Made by a program: the position numbers and the translations under genes. A stretch of DNA of 64,000 bases from NCBI RefSeq assembly GCF_022399565.1, contig NZ_JAJTUT010000003.1, positions 62,001 to 126,000 of the forward strand, read 5' to 3'. The notes beneath the pieces are model-generated. The model was not told the DNA's origin. It saw nothing but the letters and a program-made list of their open reading frames with translations, and did not search any database. This DNA is from Flavobacterium algicola (GTDB lineage: Bacteria; Bacteroidota; Bacteroidia; Flavobacteriales; Flavobacteriaceae). Below, piece by piece: positions 1 through 7,244 of the stretch; the first letter of the stretch is position 1; the number at the start of each line of letters is the position of its first letter.

Positions 1-622
1 CTGCAACCAGCACAGAACTAAAAGCAGCATAATTTTGTCGCAATTTGTGTGCTACCGCTAATACTAGGCTACCACACAACATTCCGATTCCTACACGTGC
101 TGGTTCATTGATCCAATCTTTATCGATAGCAAATTTTACAAAATAGCTAATCCCTAATACAAGAATCAAAACCCCTATTTTACTAATTAAATCTTCACCA
201 ATAAATTTTTCTAGATCTGGATTTTTCTCTCTGAACCTCTCCCAGAAGGACTTTTTAGGCTCGTATTTTATAGCTATTTTAGGTTTTTCGGAAGGTTCGA
301 TTGTATCTGGTTTTGTAATAGATTCCATTACTGGTAGCGCTTCATCAGGAACTTTATTAACTGACTCAACAATGTCTTCTTGGACTGGCACACTTTCTGG
401 AATATTAACTGTTTCGGAAATAGGTATTTCTTTTTCGAAAGTTTCAGTTGATCTGCTTTCTTCTTTCTTAGGTACAGTTTGGTCTTTTTGTAGTGCGGCA
501 AGTTTTCTATTCAATGCTTTTAATTCAGCGTCAAGCGAAATGAACTTAGAGTCCAGTTTACTGAATTTTGAATTGATAAATAAAAATAAAGCAACAACTA
601 TAATTCCTGAAAAAAATTCCAT
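1..622 (-). CDS. DUF2339 family membrane protein (3' part beyond window)
   Basis: Reading leftward from an ATG at 622, the frame stays open to the window edge, so only the N-terminal ~207 residues are visible. The protein starts MEFFSGIIVVALFLFI, a membrane segment. A charged Lys/Glu/Ser/Pro-rich linker follows (about residues 30-120). Then comes a conserved stretch, WERFREKNPDLEKFIGED, leading into hydrophobic helices (SKIGVLILVLGISYFVKFAIDKDW, read in pieces). This layout of one TM helix, a coiled or charged linker, the WERF..NPDLEKFIG motif and many TM helices is what I know from DUF2339 predicted membrane proteins. Their function is unknown. It is divergent from tRNA-Pro and trxB. The family call is from memory of the motif; the C-terminal part cannot be judged. 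Confidence 0.75.
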   Translation of the reverse strand, partial: MEFFSGIIVVALFLFINSKFSKLDSKFISLDAELKALNRKLAALQKDQTVPKKEESRSTETFEKEIPISETVNIPESVPVQEDIVESVNKVPDEALPVMESITKPDTIEPSEKPKIAIKYEPKKSFWERFREKNPDLEKFIGEDLISKIGVLILVLGISYFVKFAIDKDWINEPARVGIGMLCGSLVLAVAHKLRQNYAAFSSVLVA

Positions 623-779
623 AGTAATATAATAAGGTGTAATTCAGAGTAAATATATCATAAAATATGTTTTTTGAAAGTTTAATCGTAAAATTATATC
701 AGTTAAAATTGAAAACAAGATTATATTACAGGATAATTATCGTCATTCAAGATTCGTAAAATATCTTTTTTAAAATAAG

Positions 780-810
780 TTTGTGCAAGCAAAAAATAAT
801 TGTATATTTG
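780..810 (+). promoter_or_regulatory. Promoter of tRNA-Pro
   Basis: TTTG at 780-783 and TATATTTG at 803-810 are separated by 19 bp. They match the Bacteroidota -33 (TTTG) and -7 (TAnnTTTG) elements at the usual spacing, and the tRNA 5' end lies 12 bp downstream. This is the best complete promoter in the window. Confidence 0.8.
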
Positions 811-821
811 CACCCGCGTTA

Positions 822-896
822 CGGGGTGTAGCGTAGCTCGGTTATCGCGCCTGCTTTGGGAGCAGGAGGCCGCAGGTTCGAATCCTGCCACCCCGA
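822..896 (+). tRNA. tRNA-Pro (anticodon UGG)
   Basis: The acceptor stem CGGGGTG (822-828) pairs with CACCCCG (889-895), followed by discriminator A896. The anticodon stem CCTGC/GCAGG encloses the loop TTTGGGA, with anticodon TGG at 857-859. The T arm reads GCAGGTTCGAATCCTGC. No CCA is encoded, as is usual for this phylum. The gene has its own promoter upstream and a hairpin terminator directly after it, so it is a single-gene transcript. Confidence 0.95.
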
Positions 897-898
897 CT

Positions 899-931
899 AA
901 AACCTTCTTGTAAAGCAAGAGGGTTTTTTTT
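899..931 (+). terminator. Rho-independent terminator after tRNA-Pro
   Basis: AACCTTCTTG (901-910) pairs with CAAGAGGGTT (916-925) with one G-T pair around a 5-nt loop, followed by a run of T. It begins 5 bp after the tRNA. Confidence 0.8.
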
Positions 932-1033
932 ATGAATTGAAGTGAGCATTTGTAAGTTGAGTATATGCTCTTGGCTCTATAATGCCATAACAAAAACTGA
1001 TTGTACTAGCTCCTTTTTTTCATAATAAAAAGT

Positions 1034-1041
1034 TACTTTTG
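1034..1041 (+). promoter_or_regulatory. -7 element of the trxB promoter
   Basis: TACTTTTG matches TAnnTTTG exactly and sits 30 bp upstream of the trxB ATG. No clear TTTG -33 element lies at the usual distance, only a T-rich tract. Confidence 0.5.
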
Positions 1042-1070
1042 TACTGTTTTTAAAATTAAACTACAATCAT

Positions 1071-2018
1071 ATGTCAGATACAATAGAAAAAATAAAATGT
1101 CTTATTATAGGTTCTGGACCTGCAGGTTATACAGCAGCAATTTATGCGGCTAGAGCCAACATGAATCCAGTAGTATATCAAGGGATGCAACCGGGTGGAC
1201 AATTAACTACTACTAATGAAGTAGAAAACTGGCCAGGTAACCCAGAAGGAATTACAGGACCAGAAATGATGGTGGGTTTGCAAGCTCAAGCAGAACGTTT
1301 TGGTACAGATATCCGTGATGGATGGGCTACTAAAGTGGATTTTTCTGGTGATGTACATAAAGTATGGATCAACGATGCTATTGAGTTGCATTGTGAAACA
1401 GTTATTATCTCTACAGGAGCTACTGCAAAATATTTAGGAATAGCTTCAGAGCAGCACTATTTACAAATGGGTGGTGGGGTTTCTGCCTGCGCCGTATGTG
1501 ATGGATTTTTCTACAGAAATCAAGAGGTGGTTATTGTAGGAGCTGGAGATTCTGCTTGCGAGGAAGCTCATTACTTATCAAAACTTTGTAAAAAAGTAAC
1601 AATGTTGGTAAGAAGTGAAAAATTTCGCGCATCGAGAATTATGGAAGAACGCGTGCGTAAAACAGAGAATATTCATATCTTAATGAATCACGATACTGTC
1701 GAAGTATTAGGAGACGAGCAAGTAGTTACAGGTGTAAGAGCTTTGAATAAAACAAGCGGGGAGACGTTTGACATCGAAGCAACTGGTTTCTTCGTAGCAA
1801 TTGGTCATAAACCAAATACAGATATTTTTAAGGATTTTATAACTCTAGACGAAACAGGATATATCGTTAATACACCAGGATCATCTAAAACGAATGTTGA
1901 AGGTGTTTTTGTATCAGGTGATGCTGCTGACCACGTATACCGTCAGGCTATTACTGCTGCAGGTACTGGTTGTATGGCTGCTCTTGATGCTGAAAGATAT
2001 TTGGCTTCAAAAGAATAA
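1071..2018 (+). CDS. trxB: Thioredoxin reductase (NADPH)
   Basis: This flavoenzyme uses NADPH and FAD to reduce thioredoxin in the cytoplasm. At 315 aa it has the normal bacterial TrxR length. The FAD-binding Rossmann motif GSGPAG is near residues 14-19. The redox-active pair C140-A-V-C143 sits in the typical CAVCDG context inside the NADPH domain, and the second nucleotide-binding motif GAGDSA is near residues 157-162. The C-terminal FAD motif is GVFVSGDAAD, near residue 280. The start codon is preceded by a -7 element 30 bp upstream, and a strong hairpin terminator follows. It is a stand-alone gene converging on the DUF2807 operon, with no sign of transfer. No thioredoxin gene is adjacent. 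The assignment is firm from motifs and length. Confidence 0.97.
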   Translation: MSDTIEKIKCLIIGSGPAGYTAAIYAARANMNPVVYQGMQPGGQLTTTNEVENWPGNPEGITGPEMMVGLQAQAERFGTDIRDGWATKVDFSGDVHKVWINDAIELHCETVIISTGATAKYLGIASEQHYLQMGGGVSACAVCDGFFYRNQEVVIVGAGDSACEEAHYLSKLCKKVTMLVRSEKFRASRIMEERVRKTENIHILMNHDTVEVLGDEQVVTGVRALNKTSGETFDIEATGFFVAIGHKPNTDIFKDFITLDETGYIVNTPGSSKTNVEGVFVSGDAADHVYRQAITAAGTGCMAALDAERYLASKE

Positions 2019-2040
2019 TACAATCTATTCGAGCATAAAA

Positions 2041-2076
2041 AAGTCCCAATTCATATTAGTGAATTGGGACTTTTTA
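2041..2076 (+). terminator. Bidirectional terminator between trxB and the DUF2807 operon
   Basis: A perfect 13-bp stem, AAGTCCCAATTCA (2041-2053) with TGAATTGGGACTT (2060-2072), encloses a 6-nt loop. T follows on the plus strand and A precedes it at 2037-2040, so it can serve both converging transcripts. Confidence 0.85.
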
Positions 2077-2091
2077 TTTATACATGATGAT

Positions 2092-2925
2092 TTATTTTGT
2101 TTTCTTCATTAGTTTTACCTCATCCGAAAAGTTGATTAGCTCAATTTTTGGACTACCTAGTAGCTGAATTTCAGCTTTCCCATTTGCACTTATAGATATT
2201 GCCGTATCTGCTTTAATGATGCAAACCGATGCGCTTTCTGCAACTAGGGTGACATTTTGACAAGAAAACTTTCTTCCTGTAAAAGCACCATTGTTGTCCA
2301 ACCTGATTTTTGCATTTGTAGCATTTCCTTCTATATCAGCTACCGATTTCTGGTACATGTCACATGTAAAATCATCAACTTTTACTAATGATTTCAGAGA
2401 TGAAGTTTGACTTAAAATCACTTTTCCTTTTTGAGATTTCAAATTCAATTCAGTTTTTGACTTATCATTGCTTTCAAGGTAGAAGTTTTTAGTATTTGCA
2501 TTTAGAAAAAGATTAGCATCGTTGTAACCCTTAACCTTAAGCGTGTCCATCTGTAATTCTTGCAATGCATTTACAATTGATTGTCCCTTGGCAGTAATTA
2601 AATTTAAATTATCATTGTAGGTAACGTAAATGGATAGTTTTTTAAAACGACTAACTTCTTTTGTAGTATTCAAATACAAAATACTATCTTTTACTACAGA
2701 TGAAATTACATTATGTAAATTGTCATCTGCTTCAATTTTTAAACTTGGAGCATCGCCTTTTTCAAGAAAAACTTCTAAGTTATCTGTAACTTCGATGCTT
2801 TTAAAACCAGATAGGTTTATAAATTTGGTAGTGACAGCTCTAGAACCTTTGATCTTTTCCTTGTTTTGCGCCATCGCGATGGTACTACAAAAGATAAATA
2901 GGAGTATAGCAGATAATTTTTTCAT
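2092..2925 (-). CDS. Head GIN (DUF2807) domain secreted protein
   Basis: This is a 277-aa protein with a signal peptide (MKKLSAILLFIFCSTIAMAQ). It then resembles the DUF2807 'putative auto-transporter adhesin, head GIN' fold, a beta-solenoid-like repeat. The hallmark N-terminal part is present (FINLSGFKSIEVTDNLEVFLEKGDAPSLKIEADDNL, in pieces). It is the last gene of the leftward PadR-PspC-DUF2807-DUF2807 set, 85 bp after the previous one, and ends at the shared bidirectional terminator. It is a divergent paralogue of the neighbour at 3011-3751. No enzymatic motif is visible. The role is unknown; an envelope or envelope-stress function is suggested only by the PspC neighbour. Confidence 0.75.
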   Translation of the reverse strand: MKKLSAILLFIFCSTIAMAQNKEKIKGSRAVTTKFINLSGFKSIEVTDNLEVFLEKGDAPSLKIEADDNLHNVISSVVKDSILYLNTTKEVSRFKKLSIYVTYNDNLNLITAKGQSIVNALQELQMDTLKVKGYNDANLFLNANTKNFYLESNDKSKTELNLKSQKGKVILSQTSSLKSLVKVDDFTCDMYQKSVADIEGNATNAKIRLDNNGAFTGRKFSCQNVTLVAESASVCIIKADTAISISANGKAEIQLLGSPKIELINFSDEVKLMKKTK

Positions 2926-3010
2926 TTTTTTTTAAATATAAATTTATACAAATATAAAAAAATCATCCGCTTTGAACAGATGATTTGGTATTAAAAGGCA
3001 ATCAAGTAGT

Positions 3011-3751
3011 TTAATTAAGTTCGATACTTGCCCCAGTACTCTTAATTTTGGTTATCTTTTTAGGTGTTTTACTGTATGTTATACTACTACCAGTTGATGC
3101 AGTGGCGCGCAGATTTAAACTAGGGCTAACCATTATTGTAGATCCTGTTGAAGAATTAGCAATAACTTCATTTGCAATTAATTCTTCTGTATCAATTTCG
3201 CTTCCTGTTGATGCTTTGGCTTCTAATTCTAATGCTAGACCTTTTAAAAAAATCTCACTCCCTGTACTAGCCATGCAAATGATTTTATCCGAATTTATAT
3301 TTAGATCTACTGTTGAACCAGTCGAGGTATTGATATCAATACTATTGCTTTTGATTTTATTGTTGCTCCCTATTGTTGAAGACCGAGATGCTTGTAGCTC
3401 TTCAATAACAGGCATCTTTACAAGCACTTTTTTGGTCGTAACGCCAATAAACGAATCATATTTGCATCCAATCATCAACGTGCCATTTTGTACTTTGACT
3501 GTAATTGACTCTTGTATGTTATCATCAGCTTCTACTATTACTTCAAATTTGTCTGCCTGTTCAATAATTACATCGATACCATTGCTAGATTTGATACCAG
3601 TAAATTCTTGATCAAAAGATCTATTTTCTGTGGTAACATTTCCGCTTCCTGTCACAGTGTCTAGATTGATAAAATGGTTACATGATGCAAATATCAATAC
3701 TATTGCTAGAGTAGGGATAAACCTTTTAAGTAGTGCTAATTGATGTTTCAT
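3011..3751 (-). CDS. Head GIN (DUF2807) domain lipoprotein
   Basis: This 246-aa protein begins MKHQLALLKRFIPTLAIVLIFASCNHF, a lipoprotein signal with lipobox FASC. The DUF2807 core follows: NRSFDQEFTGIKSSNGIDVIIEQ and VEADDNIQESITV. The C-terminal half has regularly repeated 'STGS' turns (ASTGSEI, SSTGSTI, ASTGSSI, KSTGASI) about every 20 residues, as expected for a beta-solenoid with one Ser-Thr-Gly-Ser turn per coil. It starts 2 bp after the stop of the PspC gene, so the two are probably translated together. It is a likely outer-membrane- or surface-anchored protein of unknown function. Confidence 0.8.
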   Translation of the reverse strand: MKHQLALLKRFIPTLAIVLIFASCNHFINLDTVTGSGNVTTENRSFDQEFTGIKSSNGIDVIIEQADKFEVIVEADDNIQESITVKVQNGTLMIGCKYDSFIGVTTKKVLVKMPVIEELQASRSSTIGSNNKIKSNSIDINTSTGSTVDLNINSDKIICMASTGSEIFLKGLALELEAKASTGSEIDTEELIANEVIANSSTGSTIMVSPSLNLRATASTGSSITYSKTPKKITKIKSTGASIELN

Positions 3752-3753
3752 TA

Positions 3754-5484
3754 TTATTTCGTTTTAATTACTACACCGTCTTTATTGATGCGCAGTTCCT
3801 GGATTTGTTTATTTGATTGACTGTCTATTAATGTGTCATTCGATAATGTAAGTCCGTTACTATTGATTGTAATTGTATTGTTTACTTCTTCATTCTCCTT
3901 GATTTCATAAGAATCATCGTCATTTAAGCAGTTTAAACATTTTACTTTCGATTCAAAAACTTTATAAATATTATTTTCGGTATCAGAGTGGAGGTCAAAA
4001 TAGTCATCATTAGAATTATTATAGCGTGCCACACTGGCATCTACTTTAAAGATTATTCCCTCGGGTAAGTAAAGCGTTATCTCTACTTCTTGGTCTCTAA
4101 ATTTATTTTTAATGTTTGTTAAAAGGTAATTGTCTAAAATAAGCTGATTATTTTTTATTTCGAAATGATAGGCAATTTTCTGCGCTCTCTGTTTAGCATC
4201 GTGTAAAGAGCTGCCTCGTGCTTCTTTTTCTATCTGAATATAGGCTGTAATCTCATCGGTTCTTTCGATTCGAAAACGAATTTGATTTGAATAAATGACA
4301 TCGTTACCTGTGCTGTCCTGTGTTACTTTAAAATCTGTTCTGTCATTTACGCTTTTAGCAAAATCAACATTGTGCGTAAATTTTATAGAAAGTGTATCTG
4401 TAGTAGCAATAGTTAGATTCTGTTTGTTTACAACCCTTCCTTCATAAGCAAATGCCGATGCTTGCTTAACCCCAATTGAGATCAATAATGCTATAGCGAT
4501 AATCCAAATTGCAAAGAGCGTATATTTAGCAATAGAACCTATAGATTTTAAATTCGGAGATATTAACTTAAAACCCAATAAAATCAAAAAGAAATTTGGA
4601 ATGGCAACTGCGATGAAAAATAATAAACCAAAAGCCCAAACAGGATAATCGGTGAAGTTTCCAGATTCTATAAATTGATGAAACGGAAATGAACTAAAGT
4701 GTACAGTACCCAAAGTTAGCGCTCCAACTAAAAAGGTAATAATAATTGCAAGCCCTGATAGGATTAAAAGTATTCCTGTAAACTTTGCAATGACTTTAAA
4801 AATACCCATAAAAAAGTCACCAAAATTATTTCCTACTTTTGATGCACCGCTCTTGAACTGATTACCATATTTGTCATAATCAACATTCTTAAACTTGTTT
4901 GTAACAGTGTCGAATTCTTCCCTTACTTTTTTTTCGATATTTGAGATATTTACCGGCTCCCCCTTCATCTCCAATTTCTCAGATGTAGTATTAGCCTCGG
5001 GCATTACTATCCACAACACGACATATGCTATTATTCCGGTTCCAAATCCAGCAAAAACAAGTAAAACTAGAACGATACGAATCCATACAACGTCAATACC
5101 AAAGTAATAACCAAGACCAGATGCAACACCACCAATCATGCTACCATCTGTGTCACGATACAGTTTCTTGTTATTAGAATACGACGGTGCGGTGTACGTT
5201 GAGCCAGATTGATTTTCGTCCTCGATGATATAATCCTCAGGTTGTCCCATGATCGCGATGATTTCATCAACTTCTTTTAAGCCAATAACCTGCTTATTGC
5301 TTGTTTGTTTGTCACTAAATAGTTCTGCGACGCGCATTTCAATATCCTTAATAATTTCGTCCTGCTCAGAACTGTTGTTCAAGGATCGCTTGATGGCATC
5401 AAAATAGCGCGTTAATTTTAAGTAGGCGTCCTCATCGATATGAAAAATAAATCCACCCAGGTTTGTGTTTACAGTTTTATTCAT
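3754..5484 (-). CDS. PspC domain membrane protein
   Basis: This is a 576-aa membrane protein. Residues 1-90 form a charged N-terminal helical domain (LTRYFDAIKRSL, DIEMRVAELFSDK, EVDEIIAIMGQPEDYI). Residues ~105-165 form the PspC domain (LYRDTDGSMIGGVASGLGYYFGIDVVWIRIVLVLL). Three further hydrophobic segments lie near residues 230-260, 285-310 and 318-345. The C-terminal ~230 residues are probably periplasmic and end in a beta-rich part. Its ATG overlaps the stop of the PadR gene by 4 bp, and a DUF2807 lipoprotein follows at 2 bp. PadR-PspC-DUF2807 is a recurrent Bacteroidota arrangement. By analogy with phage-shock PspC it may sense envelope stress; this is inference. Confidence 0.85.
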   Translation of the reverse strand: MNKTVNTNLGGFIFHIDEDAYLKLTRYFDAIKRSLNNSSEQDEIIKDIEMRVAELFSDKQTSNKQVIGLKEVDEIIAIMGQPEDYIIEDENQSGSTYTAPSYSNNKKLYRDTDGSMIGGVASGLGYYFGIDVVWIRIVLVLLVFAGFGTGIIAYVVLWIVMPEANTTSEKLEMKGEPVNISNIEKKVREEFDTVTNKFKNVDYDKYGNQFKSGASKVGNNFGDFFMGIFKVIAKFTGILLILSGLAIIITFLVGALTLGTVHFSSFPFHQFIESGNFTDYPVWAFGLLFFIAVAIPNFFLILLGFKLISPNLKSIGSIAKYTLFAIWIIAIALLISIGVKQASAFAYEGRVVNKQNLTIATTDTLSIKFTHNVDFAKSVNDRTDFKVTQDSTGNDVIYSNQIRFRIERTDEITAYIQIEKEARGSSLHDAKQRAQKIAYHFEIKNNQLILDNYLLTNIKNKFRDQEVEITLYLPEGIIFKVDASVARYNNSNDDYFDLHSDTENNIYKVFESKVKCLNCLNDDDSYEIKENEEVNNTITINSNGLTLSNDTLIDSQSNKQIQELRINKDGVVIKTK

Positions 5485-5819
5485 GATGCTGTATTTTTAT
5501 TGGTAATTAGTGTTACGGCATCAGACAATTCAGTCCAAGTACCATTTAGTTCATTCAAAAAAGTTTGACCTTCAGGAGTCAATCCGTAGTATTTTCTAGG
5601 TGGTCCAGAGGTCGATTCTTCCCATCTGTAACTTAGCAATCCGTCGTTTTTTAATCGAGTTAGTAATGGGTAAATAGTTCCCTCCACCACAAGTAACTTG
5701 GCATTTTTTAAGGTGTCTAGTATTTCAGAGGTGTATGCATCCTTCTCTTTTAGTACAGATAGAATGCAAAATTCGAGAACACCTTTCCGCATCTGTGCTT
5801 TTGTGTTTTCAATATTCAT
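5481..5819 (-). CDS. PadR family transcriptional regulator
   Basis: This 112-aa protein has the winged-helix PadR pattern: MRKGVLEFCILSVLKEKDAYTSEILDTL, then VVEGTIYPLLTRLKNDGLL and GPPRKYYGLTPEGQ. The second is the recognition helix and the third the wing. It is a short PadR with little C-terminal dimerization extension. It is the first gene of the leftward operon and overlaps the PspC gene by 4 bp, so it most likely controls its own operon. The composite palindromic repeat at 5868-5970 sits directly upstream, within the presumed leader or promoter region. No matching -7 element was found between the repeat and the start. Confidence 0.9.
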   Translation of the reverse strand: MNIENTKAQMRKGVLEFCILSVLKEKDAYTSEILDTLKNAKLLVVEGTIYPLLTRLKNDGLLSYRWEESTSGPPRKYYGLTPEGQTFLNELNGTWTELSDAVTLITNKNTAS

Positions 5820-5867
5820 AATTTATTTTGTTTTGCCTCTCTGAGGTGTTTTGTTTGTATTTTATTT

Positions 5868-5970
5868 GGGCGTGACCCACAAAAAAAATGTGGGTCAGGC
5901 TATTCGTTACAATCTTTTGGGGGCATAAGCGCAAGCCCCCAAAAGGATTTTCACTGCTATCCTTCACGCA
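5868..5970. repeat. Composite palindromic intergenic repeat (REP/MITE-like)
   Basis: This is a stretch of ~100 bp with far higher GC and structure than its surroundings. GCGTGA (5870-5875) at the left end is the inverse of TCACGC (5964-5969) at the right end. Inside are a hairpin TGACCCACA (5873-5881) / TGTGGGTCA (5889-5897) and a perfect 11-bp hairpin CTTTTGGGGGC (5914-5924) / GCCCCCAAAAG (5935-5945). The modules 'GGGCGTG', 'GTTACAATCTTTT', 'AAAAGGATTTTCACTGCTATCC' (in pieces) and 'CACGCA' resemble an intergenic repeat I recall from many Flavobacteriaceae genomes. No second copy is present in this window, so the family membership rests on memory. Confidence 0.6.
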
Positions 5971-6013
5971 GGATTATATTCGACAGTTATTTTTAATTAG
6001 TAATATTATAAAA

Positions 6014-6475
6014 TCAAATTGATTTAAGAAACGGAATAGTAAAAGGATAATGGAACTGCTCTCCGTTTGATGCCTTAATCGTTCCGTAGATGATGTAAAT
6101 AAATTCTATTATTTTTAAAGTTATTAAAAGTACAATGGCAATTAGTCCTATAGTTATAAACGTACTATTACCGCTAATGTTGAAATTTTTAATAATCCAT
6201 TCATGATCATTAAAGAGTGCATTTATACTCATATTGTTAAATACTATTATTAAAAATACAGGAATTGCAATTAGCAAGAGCACTATCGTATACAACAGAA
6301 CACTAAACTGAAAATTCAATACTTGACGGCCATTATGATCAATGACAGTAGATTCATTTTTTTTTAAATTCCATATCAGCAAAGGAAGTATATAGTTACC
6401 AAACGGAAAAAGGTATTGTCCTAGAGCGCTCAGGTGAGTTAATGCCGCAATGTTGTTTTCGTTTTTAGGTTGCAT
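6014..6475 (-). CDS. DUF4870 domain membrane protein
   Basis: This 153-aa protein has the DUF4870 signature near the N-terminus (NIAALTHLSALGQYLFPFGNYILPLLIWNLKK, in pieces; then DHNGRQVLNFQFS). Three to four hydrophobic helices follow, at about residues 15-40, 55-82, 103-135. It is a single leftward gene whose -7 element (CAAAGATA on the plus strand, 6523-6530) is 48 bp upstream. The family is of unknown function and common in Flavobacteriia beside envelope genes. The downstream gap is filled by the palindromic repeat rather than by an ordinary terminator. Confidence 0.85.
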   Translation of the reverse strand: MQPKNENNIAALTHLSALGQYLFPFGNYILPLLIWNLKKNESTVIDHNGRQVLNFQFSVLLYTIVLLLIAIPVFLIIVFNNMSINALFNDHEWIIKNFNISGNSTFITIGLIAIVLLITLKIIEFIYIIYGTIKASNGEQFHYPFTIPFLKSI

Positions 6476-6522
6476 ATCTTATTATTTATTAGATGATATT
6501 CAATTCATCTTGAATTCAATTA

Positions 6523-6530
6523 CAAAGATA
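6523..6530 (-). promoter_or_regulatory. -7 element for the DUF4870 gene
   Basis: CAAAGATA on the plus strand reads TATCTTTG on the minus strand, an exact TAnnTTTG match 48 bp upstream of the start. No clear -33 TTTG is visible. Confidence 0.4.
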
Positions 6531-6592
6531 AGTCTAAAGCAGGTATCTTGTTTTGCATAGTACTAGAATTTAACATAGAATTAACAATATAT

Positions 6593-6616
6593 AATTACTA
6601 TGTACGCATAGTAATT
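6593..6616. promoter_or_regulatory. 24-bp palindrome upstream of the DUF4442 gene (possible operator)
   Basis: AATTACTATG (6593-6602) and CATAGTAATT (6607-6616) are perfect 10-bp inverted arms around TACG. It lies 30 bp upstream of the DUF4442 start in the divergent gap to DUF4870. It could be an operator. The T-rich tract after it would also suit a terminator, but no rightward gene precedes it. Confidence 0.45.
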
Positions 6617-6646
6617 TTTTGTATTTTAGCATAAAAACCATAACCA

Positions 6647-7105
6647 ATGAAACTAAATCCATCAAAACTCAATTCCTTTTTATTATTTAAACTTCCCTCT
6701 GCATATATAAGTGGTGTGAGAGTGAGAGAGATTGATTTACTAAAGTGTAAAGTGACAGTAAAGCACCGATGGATAAATCAAAATCCCTTCAAATCAATGT
6801 ATTTTGCAACACAAGCTATGGCAGCAGAGTTAACAACAGGTGCATTGGTGATGAATCATATACAAGGGGGCGGGAAAAAAATCTCTATGCTTGTTGCTCA
6901 AAATAAGGCAGTGTTTACCAAAAAAGCTACTGGACTTATTACATTTGTGTGCCAGGATGGTCATAAAATCGAAAAGGCTTTGAAAGATACAATTACAACA
7001 GGAGAAGGACAAAGTTTCTGGATGAAATCAATAGGAGTAGATGAAAAGGGTGTCCAAGTTTCTGAGATGGAATTTGAATGGAGTATTAAATTGAAAGCTA
7101 AATAA
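6647..7105 (+). CDS. DUF4442 hotdog-fold protein (thioesterase-like)
   Basis: This is a 152-aa cytoplasmic protein. The pattern LPSAYISGVRVREIDLLKCKVTVKHRWINQNPFKSMYFATQAMAAELTTGALVMNHI (in pieces) matches DUF4442, a hotdog-fold family related to acyl-CoA thioesterases. The 'NPFKSMYFATQAMAAELTTG' helix is its most conserved element. The length is typical. It stands alone, with a 24-bp palindrome 30 bp upstream and a hairpin terminator right after the stop. A substrate cannot be named from the sequence. Thioesterase activity is an inference from the fold. Confidence 0.8.
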   Translation: MKLNPSKLNSFLLFKLPSAYISGVRVREIDLLKCKVTVKHRWINQNPFKSMYFATQAMAAELTTGALVMNHIQGGGKKISMLVAQNKAVFTKKATGLITFVCQDGHKIEKALKDTITTGEGQSFWMKSIGVDEKGVQVSEMEFEWSIKLKAK

Positions 7106-7106
7106 A

Positions 7107-7145
7107 AAATGAAACGTCCCAATACTGGGAGGTTTCATTTAATTT
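7107..7145 (+). terminator. Terminator after the DUF4442 gene (likely bidirectional)
   Basis: AAATGAAAC (7107-7115) pairs with GTTTCATTT (7132-7140), and TCCC/GGGA extends the stem inside around a short loop. It starts just past the TAA. A-rich sequence on the left gives a T-run on the minus strand, so it may also stop the leftward 1820-aa gene. Confidence 0.7.
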
Positions 7146-7244
7146 CTTTTGGGTAAATAATATTGGAGAAGTAATCCTTATATCGCTTTATACTTTAGCA
7201 CTAAAAATATATTTAATAATAATGTGCAAATAACTTCTTCATCA

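Noticed and set aside
721..993. 90-aa reading frame on the minus strand, containing VAGFEPAASCSQSRRDNRATLHP
   Set aside because: It runs antisense through the tRNA-Pro gene. This peptide is the well-known false translation of a tRNA in reverse.
3048..3611. 187-aa plus-strand ORF opposite the DUF2807 lipoprotein gene
   Set aside because: It is the shadow of the regular STGS-repeat gene on the other strand, with no signal or domain of its own.
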